Shown: positions 16,546-25,176 of the stretch, in pieces | Layout of the letters: each line of letters starts with the position of its first letter | Numbering within the stretch: the first letter of the stretch is position 1 | Assembly (NCBI GenBank): GCA_947649645.1 | Contig: CANSSP010000005.1 | Span: forward strand, 62,001-126,000 | Source of the DNA: an uncultured Roseburia sp. | Lineage (GTDB): Bacteria; Bacillota; Clostridia; Lachnospirales; Lachnospiraceae | Reading direction: 5' to 3' | DNA: 64,000 nt | Translations under genes and position numbers: made by a program | Notes under the pieces: generated by a model | Told to the model about the DNA's origin: nothing | The model's database searches: none | What the model saw: the letters and a program-made list of their open reading frames with translations, nothing else

Positions 16546-17670
16546 ATGACAGATAAAAAACTGGCGTTTGGTCTGATGCGGCTCCCGCTTAAGGATGCGT
16601 CAGATGTGACAAGCATCGATTATGAGGTGCTCTGCGGCATGGCCGATTCGTTTATAAATGCCGGATTTACTTATTTTGACACGGCGGCTCCGTACCATGC
16701 AAAGACCAGCGAAACCGCCTTTCGTGAATGCGTCGCCAGACGATATCCCCGTGAAGCTTTCACAGTGACGGACAAGCTGACGCTCTCCATGATTGATACC
16801 GCAGACGACATCCCCGGATTTTTTGACGCGCAGCTCGCACGCTGCGGCGTTGATTATTTTGATTATTATCTGCTGCATGCCCTGAATCGCGATTCTTATC
16901 AGAAAGCGAAAAATTTTGGTGCATTCGCCTTTGCCGCGGAGAAAAAGGCGGAAGGAAAAGTCAGACACATCGGCTTTTCCTTCCACGATAACGCCGCACT
17001 GCTCGATGAAATCCTGACAAATCATCCCGAAGTGGAATATGTGCAGCTTCAGATCAATTATCTGGACTGGGAAGACCCCGATATTCAGTCAAAAGACTGC
17101 TATGAGGTCTGTGTAAAGCATAAAAAACCGGTTCTCGTCATGGAACCGGTCAAAGGCGGCCTCCTGGCAGGCCTTCCCGGCGATGCGGCAATGCTCCTTA
17201 AGGAGGCGGCTCCCGGAATGTCGGCGGCTTCCTGGGCAATCCGCTACGCAGCCTCCCTCGACAATGTCTGTATGGTATTAAGCGGAATGAGCACACCGGA
17301 ACAGGTAAAGGACAACCTCTCTTATATGACGGATTTTACGCCTCTTAGCGACAGTGAAATGAAAGTTCTTGCCCAGGCTGCAGAAGTCATCCGTTCAAAA
17401 GAGACGATTCCCTGTACCGCCTGTCGATACTGTGTGGAGAGCTGTCCCCAAAAAATTGCGATTCCGGAGTACTTTAAGCTCTGCAACAACATCAGCAAAT
17501 TTGGCGATACCTATTCCGGAAATGCAAAGCGCACTTACGATCACCACGTCTCCCAGGGACACGGAAAGGCTTCGGAGTGTATCGGCTGCAGACAATGTGA
17601 GTCACACTGTCCGCAGCATCTGCCTGTCACTGCCTATCTGAAAGATGCGGTCAGGCTGCTTGAAGTTTAA
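16546..17670 (+). CDS. Aldo/keto reductase with C-terminal 2x[4Fe-4S] ferredoxin domain
   Basis: A 374-residue protein. Residues 1-275 form an aldo/keto reductase barrel: GFTYFDTAAPYH carries the catalytic D and Y, TDKL the lysine, YLLHAL the histidine, and VLSGMSTPEQV is the nucleotide-binding C-terminal segment. Residues about 285-374 carry two clusters of cysteines, CTACRYCVESCP and CIGCRQCESHCP, of the bacterial ferredoxin type. Such fusions are common in anaerobic Firmicutes; substrate is unknown, and the iron-sulfur part suggests coupling to an electron carrier. Start chosen at 16546 for its GAGG at correct spacing. Its stop overlaps the stop of the convergent gene by 3 bases. Confidence 0.92.
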   Translation: MTDKKLAFGLMRLPLKDASDVTSIDYEVLCGMADSFINAGFTYFDTAAPYHAKTSETAFRECVARRYPREAFTVTDKLTLSMIDTADDIPGFFDAQLARCGVDYFDYYLLHALNRDSYQKAKNFGAFAFAAEKKAEGKVRHIGFSFHDNAALLDEILTNHPEVEYVQLQINYLDWEDPDIQSKDCYEVCVKHKKPVLVMEPVKGGLLAGLPGDAAMLLKEAAPGMSAASWAIRYAASLDNVCMVLSGMSTPEQVKDNLSYMTDFTPLSDSEMKVLAQAAEVIRSKETIPCTACRYCVESCPQKIAIPEYFKLCNNISKFGDTYSGNAKRTYDHHVSQGHGKASECIGCRQCESHCPQHLPVTAYLKDAVRLLEV

Positions 17671-18296
17671 AGCATCGGATTCCCCAGGATTTTTAAAAGT
17701 TCTCTGTGCGGCCGGTCCGGATTGCGCTGGAAAACAGCCACGCAGTCCGGGTCGGCGCTTCTGTCGGTAAACGCTGGAAACAAAAAGCCGCAATCCGGAC
17801 TGCCCGGCTCGTATTCTCCGACGAGCGGACAGATTACACAGATCAGATAGGAAAATACCTCTTCCGATTCCCACAGTCTTTCTTTATCGGCAGCTTTTAT
17901 GGGAATATCATAACAGTCGTGAAAGACATACACGGCATATTCTGAATCTGTTTTGTATTCTTCCATCACGACGTCGTAAAACGTGTCCATCAGCGCGTCG
18001 TTTTTCAGACCACAGTCCCGCATCGCCATCAGCATCTGCCACATACTGCCCGGACCCTGTGCCTGTTTTTCATATCTGTATTTTTTTAAGTTTCTGTCCG
18101 GCTCTGAAAACGGAACCACTTTTGCCAGCTTCAGGTTTTTTGCCTTCCCGGCAACAGACAGATTCAGAAAATTTGTGTTAAAACTTCCGTCATAATCTCC
18201 GTCTCTGTCCACATAGCACCCTGCAATTCTCGTAAATGAAGTCCGTTCCGGCGTCATCCGCCTTGTCAGTTCCAGCATGTCTTCCCGATTGATCAT
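17667..18296 (-). CDS. DUF4317 family protein, short form
   Basis: A 209-residue protein whose beginning (REDMLELTRRMTPERTSF, then RIAGCYVD.DGDYDGSFNTNFLNL) is typical of the DUF4317 family of Clostridia. From memory, members are usually about twice this length, so the C-terminal half seems absent; the reading frame ends in a stop overlapping the aldo/keto reductase stop. Start at 18294-18296 is supported by GGAGG five bases upstream. No signal peptide or membrane segment. Function unknown for the family. It could be a truncated but expressed copy, or a natural short variant. Confidence 0.75.
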   Translation of the reverse strand: MINREDMLELTRRMTPERTSFTRIAGCYVDRDGDYDGSFNTNFLNLSVAGKAKNLKLAKVVPFSEPDRNLKKYRYEKQAQGPGSMWQMLMAMRDCGLKNDALMDTFYDVVMEEYKTDSEYAVYVFHDCYDIPIKAADKERLWESEEVFSYLICVICPLVGEYEPGSPDCGFLFPAFTDRSADPDCVAVFQRNPDRPHRELLKILGNPML

Positions 18297-18324
18297 TTCC
18301 GCCTCCATCTGTTTTTTATGATTT

Positions 18325-18353
18325 ATTGTACAACAAATTGTCAGAAAACACAA
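18325..18353 (-). promoter_or_regulatory. Promoter of the DUF4317 gene
   Basis: Minus strand TTGTGT (18353-18348), 17-base spacer, TACAAT (18330-18325), about 29 bases before the start codon. Back to back with the uxaC promoter. Confidence 0.5.
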
Positions 18354-18359
18354 AGATTG

Positions 18360-18388
18360 TTGCTTTCTTTCTCCAGATATTGTATAAT
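18360..18388 (+). promoter_or_regulatory. Promoter of uxaC
   Basis: TTGCTT (18360-18365), 17-base spacer, consensus TATAAT (18383-18388), about 60 bases before the uxaC start codon. Confidence 0.65.
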
Positions 18389-18453
18389 AATTTTACATGA
18401 TTGTAAGTTACTTACACTTTTATAGTGAATATAACAATATTGGAGGAAAAGAA

Positions 18454-19860
18454 ATGAAACAATTTATGGACAAGGACTTCTTATTGCAGACGGAGACTGC
18501 ACAGAAATTATATTTCGATTATGCAGCCACCACGCCGATCCTGGATTATCACTGCCACATCAATCCACAGGAGATCTATGAGGACCGCAAATTTGAGAAC
18601 ATCACGCAGGTATGGCTGGGCGCCGATCATTACAAATGGCGTTTCCTCCGTTCCTGCGGCGTCGAGGAGCGCTTTATCACAGGCGATGCGTCCGACAAAG
18701 AAAAGTTTTTAAAATGGGCTGAGGTCATCGGCAAGGCAATCGGCAACCCGCTTTTCCACTGGAGCCATCTTGAGTTGCAGAAGTATTTCGGCTACAACGG
18801 CGTTCTGAACAAAAATACGGCTGAGGAAGTATGGGAACTGTGCAACAAGCGCCTGGCGGATCCGGATATGACTGCACGCAATATCATTAAGCAGTCCAAC
18901 GTGACTCTGATCTGCACGACGGATGACCCGGTCGACTCTCTGGAGTGGCATAAGAAAATCGCCGAGGATTCCTCCTTTGACGTTCAGGTTCTGCCGGCAT
19001 GGCGTCCCGACAAAGCGATGTACATTGAAAAGACGACCTACACGGACTACGTCGCACAGCTCTCTGCAGTTTCCGGCATCTCTATCGCTACTTTCGCCGA
19101 TCTGTGCCATGCGCTGTCTGACCGGATGGATTTCTTTGCTTCCATGGGCTGCTCCGTATCTGACCACGGCCTGGAATACGTGATGTATGCGCCTGCCTCC
19201 GCAGAAGAGATCGAGGCCATTTTTGCAAAGCGCTTAAGCGGCGTTGCAGTGACCCGCGAGGAAGAGCTGAAATTCAAGACGGCATTCATGCTTTTCGTCG
19301 GAAAAGAATACACAAAGCGAGGCTGGGTAATGCAGCTCCACTATGGTGTCAAGCGCGACAATAATACACCGATGTTCGATAAACTCGGGCCGGATACCGG
19401 ATTCGACTGTATCAACAATTTCGCTCCGTCTTCACAGATGGCAGACTACTTAAATGCACTCAGCAAAGACGGCGGTCTTCCGAAGACCATTATTTACAGC
19501 TTAAATCCGAATGACAATCAGGCGATCGGCACGATTCTTGGATGCTTCCAGGATTCTTCCGCTGTCGCAAAGATTCAGCAGGGGTCGGCATGGTGGTTCA
19601 ACGATCACAAGGTCGGCATGGAAGACCAGATGATCTCACTCGCAAACCTTGGCAATCTCTCCGGTTTTGTGGGAATGCTGACAGACTCGAGAAGCTTCCT
19701 GTCTTATACCCGCCACGACTATTTCCGCCGGATTCTCTGCAATCTGATCGGAAACTGGGTGGAAAACGGCGAGTTCCCGGCTGATTACGAGATTCTGGAG
19801 GAGATCGTCAGAGGCATCTGCTACCAGAACGCAATCAAATACTTCGGCTTCAATCTGTAA
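18454..19860 (+). CDS. uxaC: Uronate isomerase (glucuronate/galacturonate isomerase)
   Basis: A 468-residue UxaC that interconverts D-glucuronate/D-fructuronate and D-galacturonate/D-tagaturonate. Family landmarks are YHCHINPQEIYEDRKFENI (metal-binding HxH of the amidohydrolase fold), CTTDDPVD, and AWWFNDHKVGMEDQM near the C-terminus. Length is typical. The ATG at 18454 is chosen over one at 18397 because GGAGG lies 7 bases ahead of it. It stands alone, without uxaA/uxaB/kdg genes, but fits an organism using plant cell-wall sugars, as does the galactan locus earlier in the window. Own promoter and terminator. Confidence 0.97.
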   Translation: MKQFMDKDFLLQTETAQKLYFDYAATTPILDYHCHINPQEIYEDRKFENITQVWLGADHYKWRFLRSCGVEERFITGDASDKEKFLKWAEVIGKAIGNPLFHWSHLELQKYFGYNGVLNKNTAEEVWELCNKRLADPDMTARNIIKQSNVTLICTTDDPVDSLEWHKKIAEDSSFDVQVLPAWRPDKAMYIEKTTYTDYVAQLSAVSGISIATFADLCHALSDRMDFFASMGCSVSDHGLEYVMYAPASAEEIEAIFAKRLSGVAVTREEELKFKTAFMLFVGKEYTKRGWVMQLHYGVKRDNNTPMFDKLGPDTGFDCINNFAPSSQMADYLNALSKDGGLPKTIIYSLNPNDNQAIGTILGCFQDSSAVAKIQQGSAWWFNDHKVGMEDQMISLANLGNLSGFVGMLTDSRSFLSYTRHDYFRRILCNLIGNWVENGEFPADYEILEEIVRGICYQNAIKYFGFNL

Positions 19861-19908
19861 TTTATTATCACAGCTGCGCGGCATGAGAATTGCAGCATGT
19901 GTCTGTCA

Positions 19909-19947
19909 CCGGACAGAGGAAACGAACTTCCTCTGTCCGGTATTTTA
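19909..19947 (+). terminator. Terminator of uxaC
   Basis: CCGGACAGAGGAA (19909-19921) pairs perfectly with TTCCTCTGTCCGG (19928-19940), 6-base loop, followed by TATTTTA. It lies against the 3' end of the convergent SGNH gene. Confidence 0.8.
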
Positions 19948-20943
19948 TCTGTTTTCTTTTAATGCAGCCACCAGCTTTTTCGTATATTTTTTCTTTCCGG
20001 ATGCCGACAGATGGATATAGTCGGAAAACAGTCCCGCATCAGACGAATCGAACGGGATCACAAACTGCAGATCACAAACCAGTCCGCCCTTTCCCTTCTC
20101 TTCCAGTGCCTGGCTCGTTGCCTCTGACAGGTAAAATGTCACCTGATATTCCTTGAGCAGATCGACATATTCCTCCATGATCGTCAGATAATCTTCCCGT
20201 CCGATGAGTTCTAAGTATTTGGGTGTCTCCACAAAAGTGATCGGAATTTCTCTGCTTTGGCACAATCCAATCAGCTTTACCAGGTACTCTCTCTGTTCTG
20301 AAATGATTTTCCCTTCGGTCAGATCGGGCATATCCATTTTTCTCATTTTTTTTGCAGTAATCCCTTTTATCTTTCTTAAGTTTCCTCCGCGAAACATGGA
20401 AGGATTCACCACAGCCTGATAGACTGGCCAGGTAAAGACGGCCTCATTGTTTGAAGTCACAAACATTTCCCAGAAATCCTTCGCTCCCGCTTTTGAACTG
20501 CGGTACATTTCATTCCAGATGTTTTTCTTAAACTGCAGATCGGTCTGAAGAAGAAGGCGCTCATCAGACAGCCATGGCCGCCGGGCCGCCGTAAACGCAT
20601 ACATGTCCACATAGACATGTCCAATATCGACTCCTGCGTCGATCAGGTAACGGACTTCATAGTATTCAAGAAACGGCTGATTTCCATCATAAGTCAGGAG
20701 GTATTCATTTCCCCCGAGCTGACCATAAAGTTCATTGATATCGAGTCCTCTGCCGAACATGGACGAGCCTACGAAAAGATCGACGGCGCCTTCTCCTTCC
20801 ACCTTTTCATGGCTCTTTGCAATAAGAGCCGGCATTCCGTAATTCGCAGACGCAAGCAGGATTCCGCCGTATTCATTTTTTAACAGAATCATAAACACAC
20901 AGATCACAAGCGTGACACCGATTGTTTTTCCTAATTTTTTCAT
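19945..20943 (-). CDS. Membrane-anchored SGNH-type protein, partner of the MBOAT acyltransferase
   Basis: A 332-residue protein with an N-terminal hydrophobic segment (about 8-22) that anchors an extracytoplasmic domain. The domain has an SGNH-hydrolase layout: nucleophile candidate in GSSMFGRG (S60/S61) and the D-x-x-H pair in DYIHLS (D308, H311) near the C-terminus. This is the arrangement seen in DltD, PatB and AlgJ-type proteins that work with a membrane-bound O-acyltransferase to acylate a surface polymer. Its ATG shares one base with the stop of the MBOAT gene, so the two are co-translated. Polymer and acyl group are unknown. Confidence 0.8.
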   Translation of the reverse strand: MKKLGKTIGVTLVICVFMILLKNEYGGILLASANYGMPALIAKSHEKVEGEGAVDLFVGSSMFGRGLDINELYGQLGGNEYLLTYDGNQPFLEYYEVRYLIDAGVDIGHVYVDMYAFTAARRPWLSDERLLLQTDLQFKKNIWNEMYRSSKAGAKDFWEMFVTSNNEAVFTWPVYQAVVNPSMFRGGNLRKIKGITAKKMRKMDMPDLTEGKIISEQREYLVKLIGLCQSREIPITFVETPKYLELIGREDYLTIMEEYVDLLKEYQVTFYLSEATSQALEEKGKGGLVCDLQFVIPFDSSDAGLFSDYIHLSASGKKKYTKKLVAALKENR

Positions 20944-22340
20944 CAGAAATTCGCATATAGAAAGCTACTGTTTCCCGTAAATCCAAACATGACAATGCCA
21001 AAGAAAAAGATTCCGCTCCACAATAAGCTGTCATATCCTTTCTTTTTATATTCTTCCAGACATTCTTTCACAAACAACAGCACGACCAGAACAAATAAAA
21101 TCATAATGGATGAAATGCTTGTGTTGTTTCCCGTAAAAATGATGACAGAATCAGCAATATCATTATAGCGAAGAGAAAAATCCGACACCATCAGCCATAA
21201 ATAGCGGAAGGCGTCCCGGATGCTTTCCGCCCGGAAGAAAACCCATCCAATGACTACGAGAAGCAGCGTGCACAGCCACCCGGCGATCTGTTTTTTTCTG
21301 CTTCTCCGGTCTGGCGCCCTGAACGCCATTATATTTAAGAGTCCGTGATACATGCCCCATAAGAGGTAATGGGCCTGGCTGCCATGCCACATGCCACATA
21401 CCAGAAATGTGATCATGACGTTTCTGGCCCGTTTCACACGCGATACCCTGCCGCCGCCAGACGGAATATAAATATAATCCCGCAGCCAGGAGGACAGTGA
21501 GATATGCCATCTCCGCCAGAATTGCCGCACATTCAGTGCAAAATAGGGGCGCGCAAAGTTGTTTTCACATTCCAGCCCGAACAGGTTTGTGACACCCACG
21601 GCAATCTCTGAGTATCCCGCAAAGTCACAATATAGCTGTATCGAGAAAAAAAACGCCCCCATCAGGAGGGCAAGAGAAGGATAGCCGGCCGGATTTGCAA
21701 ACACGGTGTCCACATAGCTGCCGAGCCGGTCTGCGATCACCACTTTCTTAAACAGGCCGGATAAAATCTGCACAAACCCCTGCAGACACAGATCACTGCG
21801 GTATACCGGCCCCGCCTGCATTTCTTCCATCATCCTCTCTGACCGCACGATCGGGCCGCATAAAAGCTGCGGAAAAAAGAGAATGTATGCCGCATAACAG
21901 GAAAATGCCCCGCTGTCCCGTTTTTTCCAATAAATATCGATCAGATAACTCAGGATTTTAAAGCTGTAATATGAAATTCCAAGCGGAAGCAGCAGTTTTG
22001 ACGGCAGAAAAGGAAATGAACGTGCAAAAAACCCATAATACTTAAACAGTATAAGTATGCCGGCCACACCGGCAATACCGGAAATCAGATATTTCTTTGC
22101 ACTTTTTTTCTGTTCCTCATTTACCGCCTGTTCTATTTTTTTCCCGAGAAAAAAGCCGGCGCCGGTTTCCGCGACAACCAGCAGAAAATAGCGCATGTCA
22201 CATAAAATATAAAAAAGCAGACTTACAGCACATATCCAGTATCTGCGGTACTTTTCTGGCAGACAGTAGAAAACTGCAGCTGCCAGAAACGCATAAATTA
22301 AAAACAGATATATATTTGACGCCAATATGATTCTCCTCAC
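20943..22340 (-). CDS. MBOAT family O-acyltransferase (AlgI/DltB-like)
   Basis: A 465-residue polytopic membrane protein with the MBOAT hallmarks: LPLGISYYSFKILSYLID, the block QFWRRWHISLSSWLRDYIYIP (H279) and the catalytic histidine H319 in CGMWHGSQAHYLLWG. Length is normal for AlgI/DltB/PatA. It should move an acyl group across the membrane for transfer to an exported polysaccharide or teichoic acid-like polymer by the SGNH protein encoded next. No polymer biosynthesis genes are adjacent, and dltA/dltC are absent, so D-alanylation is not the obvious role. Promoter at 22452-22480. Confidence 0.93.
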   Translation of the reverse strand: MRRIILASNIYLFLIYAFLAAAVFYCLPEKYRRYWICAVSLLFYILCDMRYFLLVVAETGAGFFLGKKIEQAVNEEQKKSAKKYLISGIAGVAGILILFKYYGFFARSFPFLPSKLLLPLGISYYSFKILSYLIDIYWKKRDSGAFSCYAAYILFFPQLLCGPIVRSERMMEEMQAGPVYRSDLCLQGFVQILSGLFKKVVIADRLGSYVDTVFANPAGYPSLALLMGAFFFSIQLYCDFAGYSEIAVGVTNLFGLECENNFARPYFALNVRQFWRRWHISLSSWLRDYIYIPSGGGRVSRVKRARNVMITFLVCGMWHGSQAHYLLWGMYHGLLNIMAFRAPDRRSRKKQIAGWLCTLLLVVIGWVFFRAESIRDAFRYLWLMVSDFSLRYNDIADSVIIFTGNNTSISSIMILFVLVVLLFVKECLEEYKKKGYDSLLWSGIFFFGIVMFGFTGNSSFLYANF

Positions 22341-22451
22341 TGTCTGATTTTTCTGAGTTTCCTTACCTTTTTGTATACTATGTATCCGTCCATATCGAAT
22401 CGATCACGCTTTCTTTCGCACTATGGTGTCAGATTTCCAGGCCTAAGCTCT

Positions 22452-22480
22452 ATTATACACAGCTCCAGGCGAGATTACAA
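22452..22480 (-). promoter_or_regulatory. Promoter of the MBOAT-SGNH operon
   Basis: Minus strand TTGTAA (22480-22475), 17-base spacer, TATAAT (22457-22452). The leader is about 105 bases before the start codon at 22340. Confidence 0.6.
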
Positions 22481-22494
22481 TAAGTGAATTGCCA

Positions 22495-22536
22495 GAAAGC
22501 TCTCCGGCGGAATCAGATTCCACGCGGAGAGCTTTC
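22495..22536 (-). terminator. Stable hairpin after the CotF-like gene
   Basis: GAAAGCTCTCCG (22495-22506) pairs perfectly with CGGAGAGCTTTC (22525-22536), with an inner stem GGAAT/ATTCC. It follows the stop of the gene at 22540 on the minus strand, but no U-tract follows on that strand, so termination efficiency is uncertain. Confidence 0.5.
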
Positions 22537-22539
22537 CTT

Positions 22540-22812
22540 TTACATCGCCTTCACGCACTGCGAAAACTTCTGTTTTGCACTCTGCACCTTGTTGCTCTCT
22601 GCATCCGGCGTGGGATAATATCCGCGCTGATGCATCATATGAAATACATCTTCCTGGATGCAGTGCTCCTGCTCCAGGCAGTGAAGGATTGCCTCCCGCA
22701 CACTGTCATGAACGCACTCGTTGGCAAACGTATTATAATTATTCGTCGCCGTCTTTTCTGCCGTCAGAGCATCTGCCAGCACTTCCTTATCCGAATAAAT
22801 CTGTTCTGTCAT
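22540..22812 (-). CDS. CotF-like spore coat family protein
   Basis: A 90-residue all-helical protein, MTEQIYSDKEVLADALTA at the start and EHCIQEDVFHMMHQRGYYP later, matching the Coat_F family (ferritin-like helical fold) found in spore coats of Bacilli and Clostridia. H- and E-containing helices could bind metal, but not all ligands are obvious. It is 62 bases behind a second small helical protein, and both lie downstream of the three-receiver protein. Suggests a spore former; direct coat localisation is inference. Confidence 0.8.
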   Translation of the reverse strand: MTEQIYSDKEVLADALTAEKTATNNYNTFANECVHDSVREAILHCLEQEHCIQEDVFHMMHQRGYYPTPDAESNKVQSAKQKFSQCVKAM

Positions 22813-22874
22813 CTCTTACCATCCTTTCTGAATCAAAAAACTCCATGACGCAACCGGCTCCATTTGCTGTGCCC

Positions 22875-23060
22875 TTAGCTGAGCTGTGCATACAGGGAAT
22901 TAAAATGTCCCTGGTGCTTGTTGGAAATCTCCGTAAATTTTGCACTGATTTCCGGATCCTGTGTGTGCTCTGCAAGCATCTGGAATTTCTTGATCAGAAG
23001 CTCTTCCTCTGTGAGAAGATCATTCAGGGCGGATAATTCTTTTTCCGATATCTGGCTCAT
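22875..23060 (-). CDS. Small helical protein, probable partner of the CotF-like protein
   Basis: A 61-residue, two-helix protein (MSQISEKELSALNDLLTEEE at the start, then HQGHFNSLYAQLS). Short proteins of this type are commonly paired with CotF-like genes in Clostridia and annotated as spore coat or rubrerythrin-like proteins. A good ribosome-binding site GGAGG precedes the ATG. Together with the next gene it forms a small cassette. No cysteine, no signal peptide. Function is inferred only from company and helical character. Confidence 0.65.
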   Translation of the reverse strand: MSQISEKELSALNDLLTEEELLIKKFQMLAEHTQDPEISAKFTEISNKHQGHFNSLYAQLS

Positions 23061-23146
23061 ATTCTACCTCCGTCTTTTTACCGGGTCTGCGCAGTCTGTG
23101 CGCTTTCCTCTGTTTACGGTCATAGTGTCGCCAGAATATCGCGATT

Positions 23147-25048
23147 TTATGCGTCCAGCTGCTTCATATATTTTTCCATCGTGTAAAAGATCGTCGTTTT
23201 ATCGGCAGAACGTGGAAAAAATGTGTTCATGCCAGCCTCAAATATCTTCGTGACCTCCTCCGGACCACCGCGGTCCAGCACTGCAATAATCGGAATCTGT
23301 TTTTTTTCTGCCCCTTCAAGTCTCCGGATTTCTTTTGCCAGCTGACTGCCGCCGGAGGATGCCGGATAAAGACTGGTCACAATCGCGTCAAATGCCCCGT
23401 CCTGTTTCCGATACTGTATTAATGCCGCTTCCCTGGAAGAAGCTACATGGCATTCCATACCGGCATTCTTAAAATAGTCACGGTAAAGTGCGGCATAACC
23501 AGTATTCCCCTCAACCAGCAGCACCCGTTTTCCCGCAAAACAAAACTCTTTTTTTTCTGTCCGGTCACAATCTGTTTCTCTGCAGATATCAGAAACAAGC
23601 TGATATATTTTCTCCTGAAGAAGGGGACGTTCGAGAAAATAATCTGCTCCGCATTCTCTCAGCGCTGCCTGATTCTGTGCGTCTTTCTCAATGATTGCTA
23701 TAATACACACGGAATTTCCGGTATTCTGTGTCCTGATCTGCCCCAGAAGCTCTGACCCGCCTCTCTCGATCATATTCCAGTCCAGAAAACAGACGTTAAA
23801 TCCACTGCCACATGTGCTTGTTTCCCGAAAAAGCCGCAAAGCATGTCCCACATGATCGGAAACAGTACAGCGGACACCAAGCCTTGACAACCCTGTGGAC
23901 AGATAACCGCTCGTACATTCGTCATCGCTGACAATCACAGCATTCAGATCTCCAAAACTGGTCATCCCTTTTTTTTCCTTTAATCTTCCCGCCGGAAGAA
24001 TCACACGAAATCCAGTCTCTGCTCCCGACGGCGAAATCAGGCGTTCTACCTTTCCTCCCATCAGATCCGCAAGGCTTTCCGCGAGGAGAATACCGTCCGC
24101 TTTTTCTCTTTTGGAAATACAGGGCGGATCCCGCTCACTTGCACGGCAGACTTCAATCTCAACCATCGCCTGTCCTTCTTTGTCCATGCGTTCACAATAA
24201 GTCGTCCACATTTTTGCACCGTCTGCCGTATTCAGATATGTATTTGCCAGCAGGCTTCTCCAGATCGCACGCATTGGCGTCAGATCTGCAGACAGTGCTG
24301 TCTGAATCCATCTGTGCACCTTAAACGAGAGATGAATTTTCCGGTTCTGACATCTCTCATACAGCTCTTTTGAAACCGCCGTTATCATATCATTCAGCCA
24401 GAATGCAGTCGTTGATTTTCTCTTTTCGTCACTGCATAGTTTTCCCATTTCGGAAATATCCTCGGTAATCGCCGCAAGATATCCCGTCTGCTTTCGGACC
24501 TCAGCCAGTGTTTCACGTGTTTTCCCCTCCTTCCAGAAATGAATCTGGCCAGTGACGGCGAGGAGATTCCGGATGGGCCGTCGCAGCTCCGTGACAATCC
24601 CTTTCAGAAAATTTCTGTGAATCTGATTTACATGCATTTCATCTGCCAGCTGTCTCTGGAGCATCATACGGCCAAAAACATAGTTCTGCATGACATTTCT
24701 TACCCGGTTACGGATTACGGACGGGTTGTCGGGAGAAAAGATAAAATCATCCGCGCCCAGCTCCAGCATTCTGGCTTCCATATTTTCGTCCGCCGCTGTT
24801 CTGACCACAACCGGGATATCCCGAAGCCGGCTGTCCGCTTTCATCTGTTTTAACACATCGCAGCCGTCCGCTTCCGACAAAAAGATATCCAGAACAACGA
24901 TGTCGATACGCTGTCGACCGAGTGCCAGCATAGCCTCCTGTGTATTTCTCGCCTCTACGATTTCGTATTCGGATTGAAACATCTCCTTCAATGATACACG
25001 GTTCACTTCTACATCGTCGGCTACAAGCATAGTCAGTTTTTCTACCAT
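23147..25048 (-). CDS. Three-receiver signalling protein with a degenerate histidine-kinase core
   Basis: A 633-residue soluble protein: REC1 (about 6-118, phosphoacceptor D54 and acidic pair D11/D12), a HisKA/HATPase-like core (about 135-355), REC2 (about 368-490, D423 in FLDWNM) and REC3 (about 506-630). The helix that should carry the phosphoacceptor reads IVTELRRPI, with T153 where kinases have H. The G-box is also altered (GILLAESLADLMGG). REC3 has S559 in place of aspartate, and the conserved switch lysine is replaced in REC1 (FSPD) and REC2 (ERP). So it cannot autophosphorylate in the usual way and looks like a phosphorelay decoy, scaffold or reader. Upstream of two coat-type genes on the same strand. 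Confidence 0.8.
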   Translation of the reverse strand: MVEKLTMLVADDVEVNRVSLKEMFQSEYEIVEARNTQEAMLALGRQRIDIVVLDIFLSEADGCDVLKQMKADSRLRDIPVVVRTAADENMEARMLELGADDFIFSPDNPSVIRNRVRNVMQNYVFGRMMLQRQLADEMHVNQIHRNFLKGIVTELRRPIRNLLAVTGQIHFWKEGKTRETLAEVRKQTGYLAAITEDISEMGKLCSDEKRKSTTAFWLNDMITAVSKELYERCQNRKIHLSFKVHRWIQTALSADLTPMRAIWRSLLANTYLNTADGAKMWTTYCERMDKEGQAMVEIEVCRASERDPPCISKREKADGILLAESLADLMGGKVERLISPSGAETGFRVILPAGRLKEKKGMTSFGDLNAVIVSDDECTSGYLSTGLSRLGVRCTVSDHVGHALRLFRETSTCGSGFNVCFLDWNMIERGGSELLGQIRTQNTGNSVCIIAIIEKDAQNQAALRECGADYFLERPLLQEKIYQLVSDICRETDCDRTEKKEFCFAGKRVLLVEGNTGYAALYRDYFKNAGMECHVASSREAALIQYRKQDGAFDAIVTSLYPASSGGSQLAKEIRRLEGAEKKQIPIIAVLDRGGPEEVTKIFEAGMNTFFPRSADKTTIFYTMEKYMKQLDA

Positions 25049-25103
25049 TGAAAATACCTCCCGTTTTCAGATGCTTTCCTTCCTGTCAGTTTTATCCGTC
25101 ACT

Positions 25104-25112
25104 ATTGTACCA
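25104..25112 (-). promoter_or_regulatory. Candidate extended -10 promoter of the three-receiver gene
   Basis: Minus strand TGG-TACAAT (25112-25104), an extended -10 without a recognisable -35, about 56 bases before the start codon. Confidence 0.35.
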
Positions 25113-25176
25113 CCAAATTAGACACTTTTCTTATTTTTTTCCAAAAATCTGCACTTTTTAAACTGTTTTCAACAAA

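Noticed and set aside
20943-22340. D-alanylation (dlt) operon
   Set aside because: dltA and dltC are absent, and the SGNH partner lacks clear DltD-specific features, so a D-alanine role is not supported.
22430-22445. Similarity of GCTTAGGCCTGG (after the MBOAT promoter) to the palindrome GCTTAGCCTGGGCTAAGC (after the activase promoter)
   Set aside because: The MBOAT copy is not palindromic and differs by an inserted base; the resemblance is too short to argue for a shared regulator.
23085-23110. Small GCGCA/TGCGC hairpin between the three-receiver gene and the coat-type genes
   Set aside because: Five pairs and no U-tract; transcription may simply continue through.
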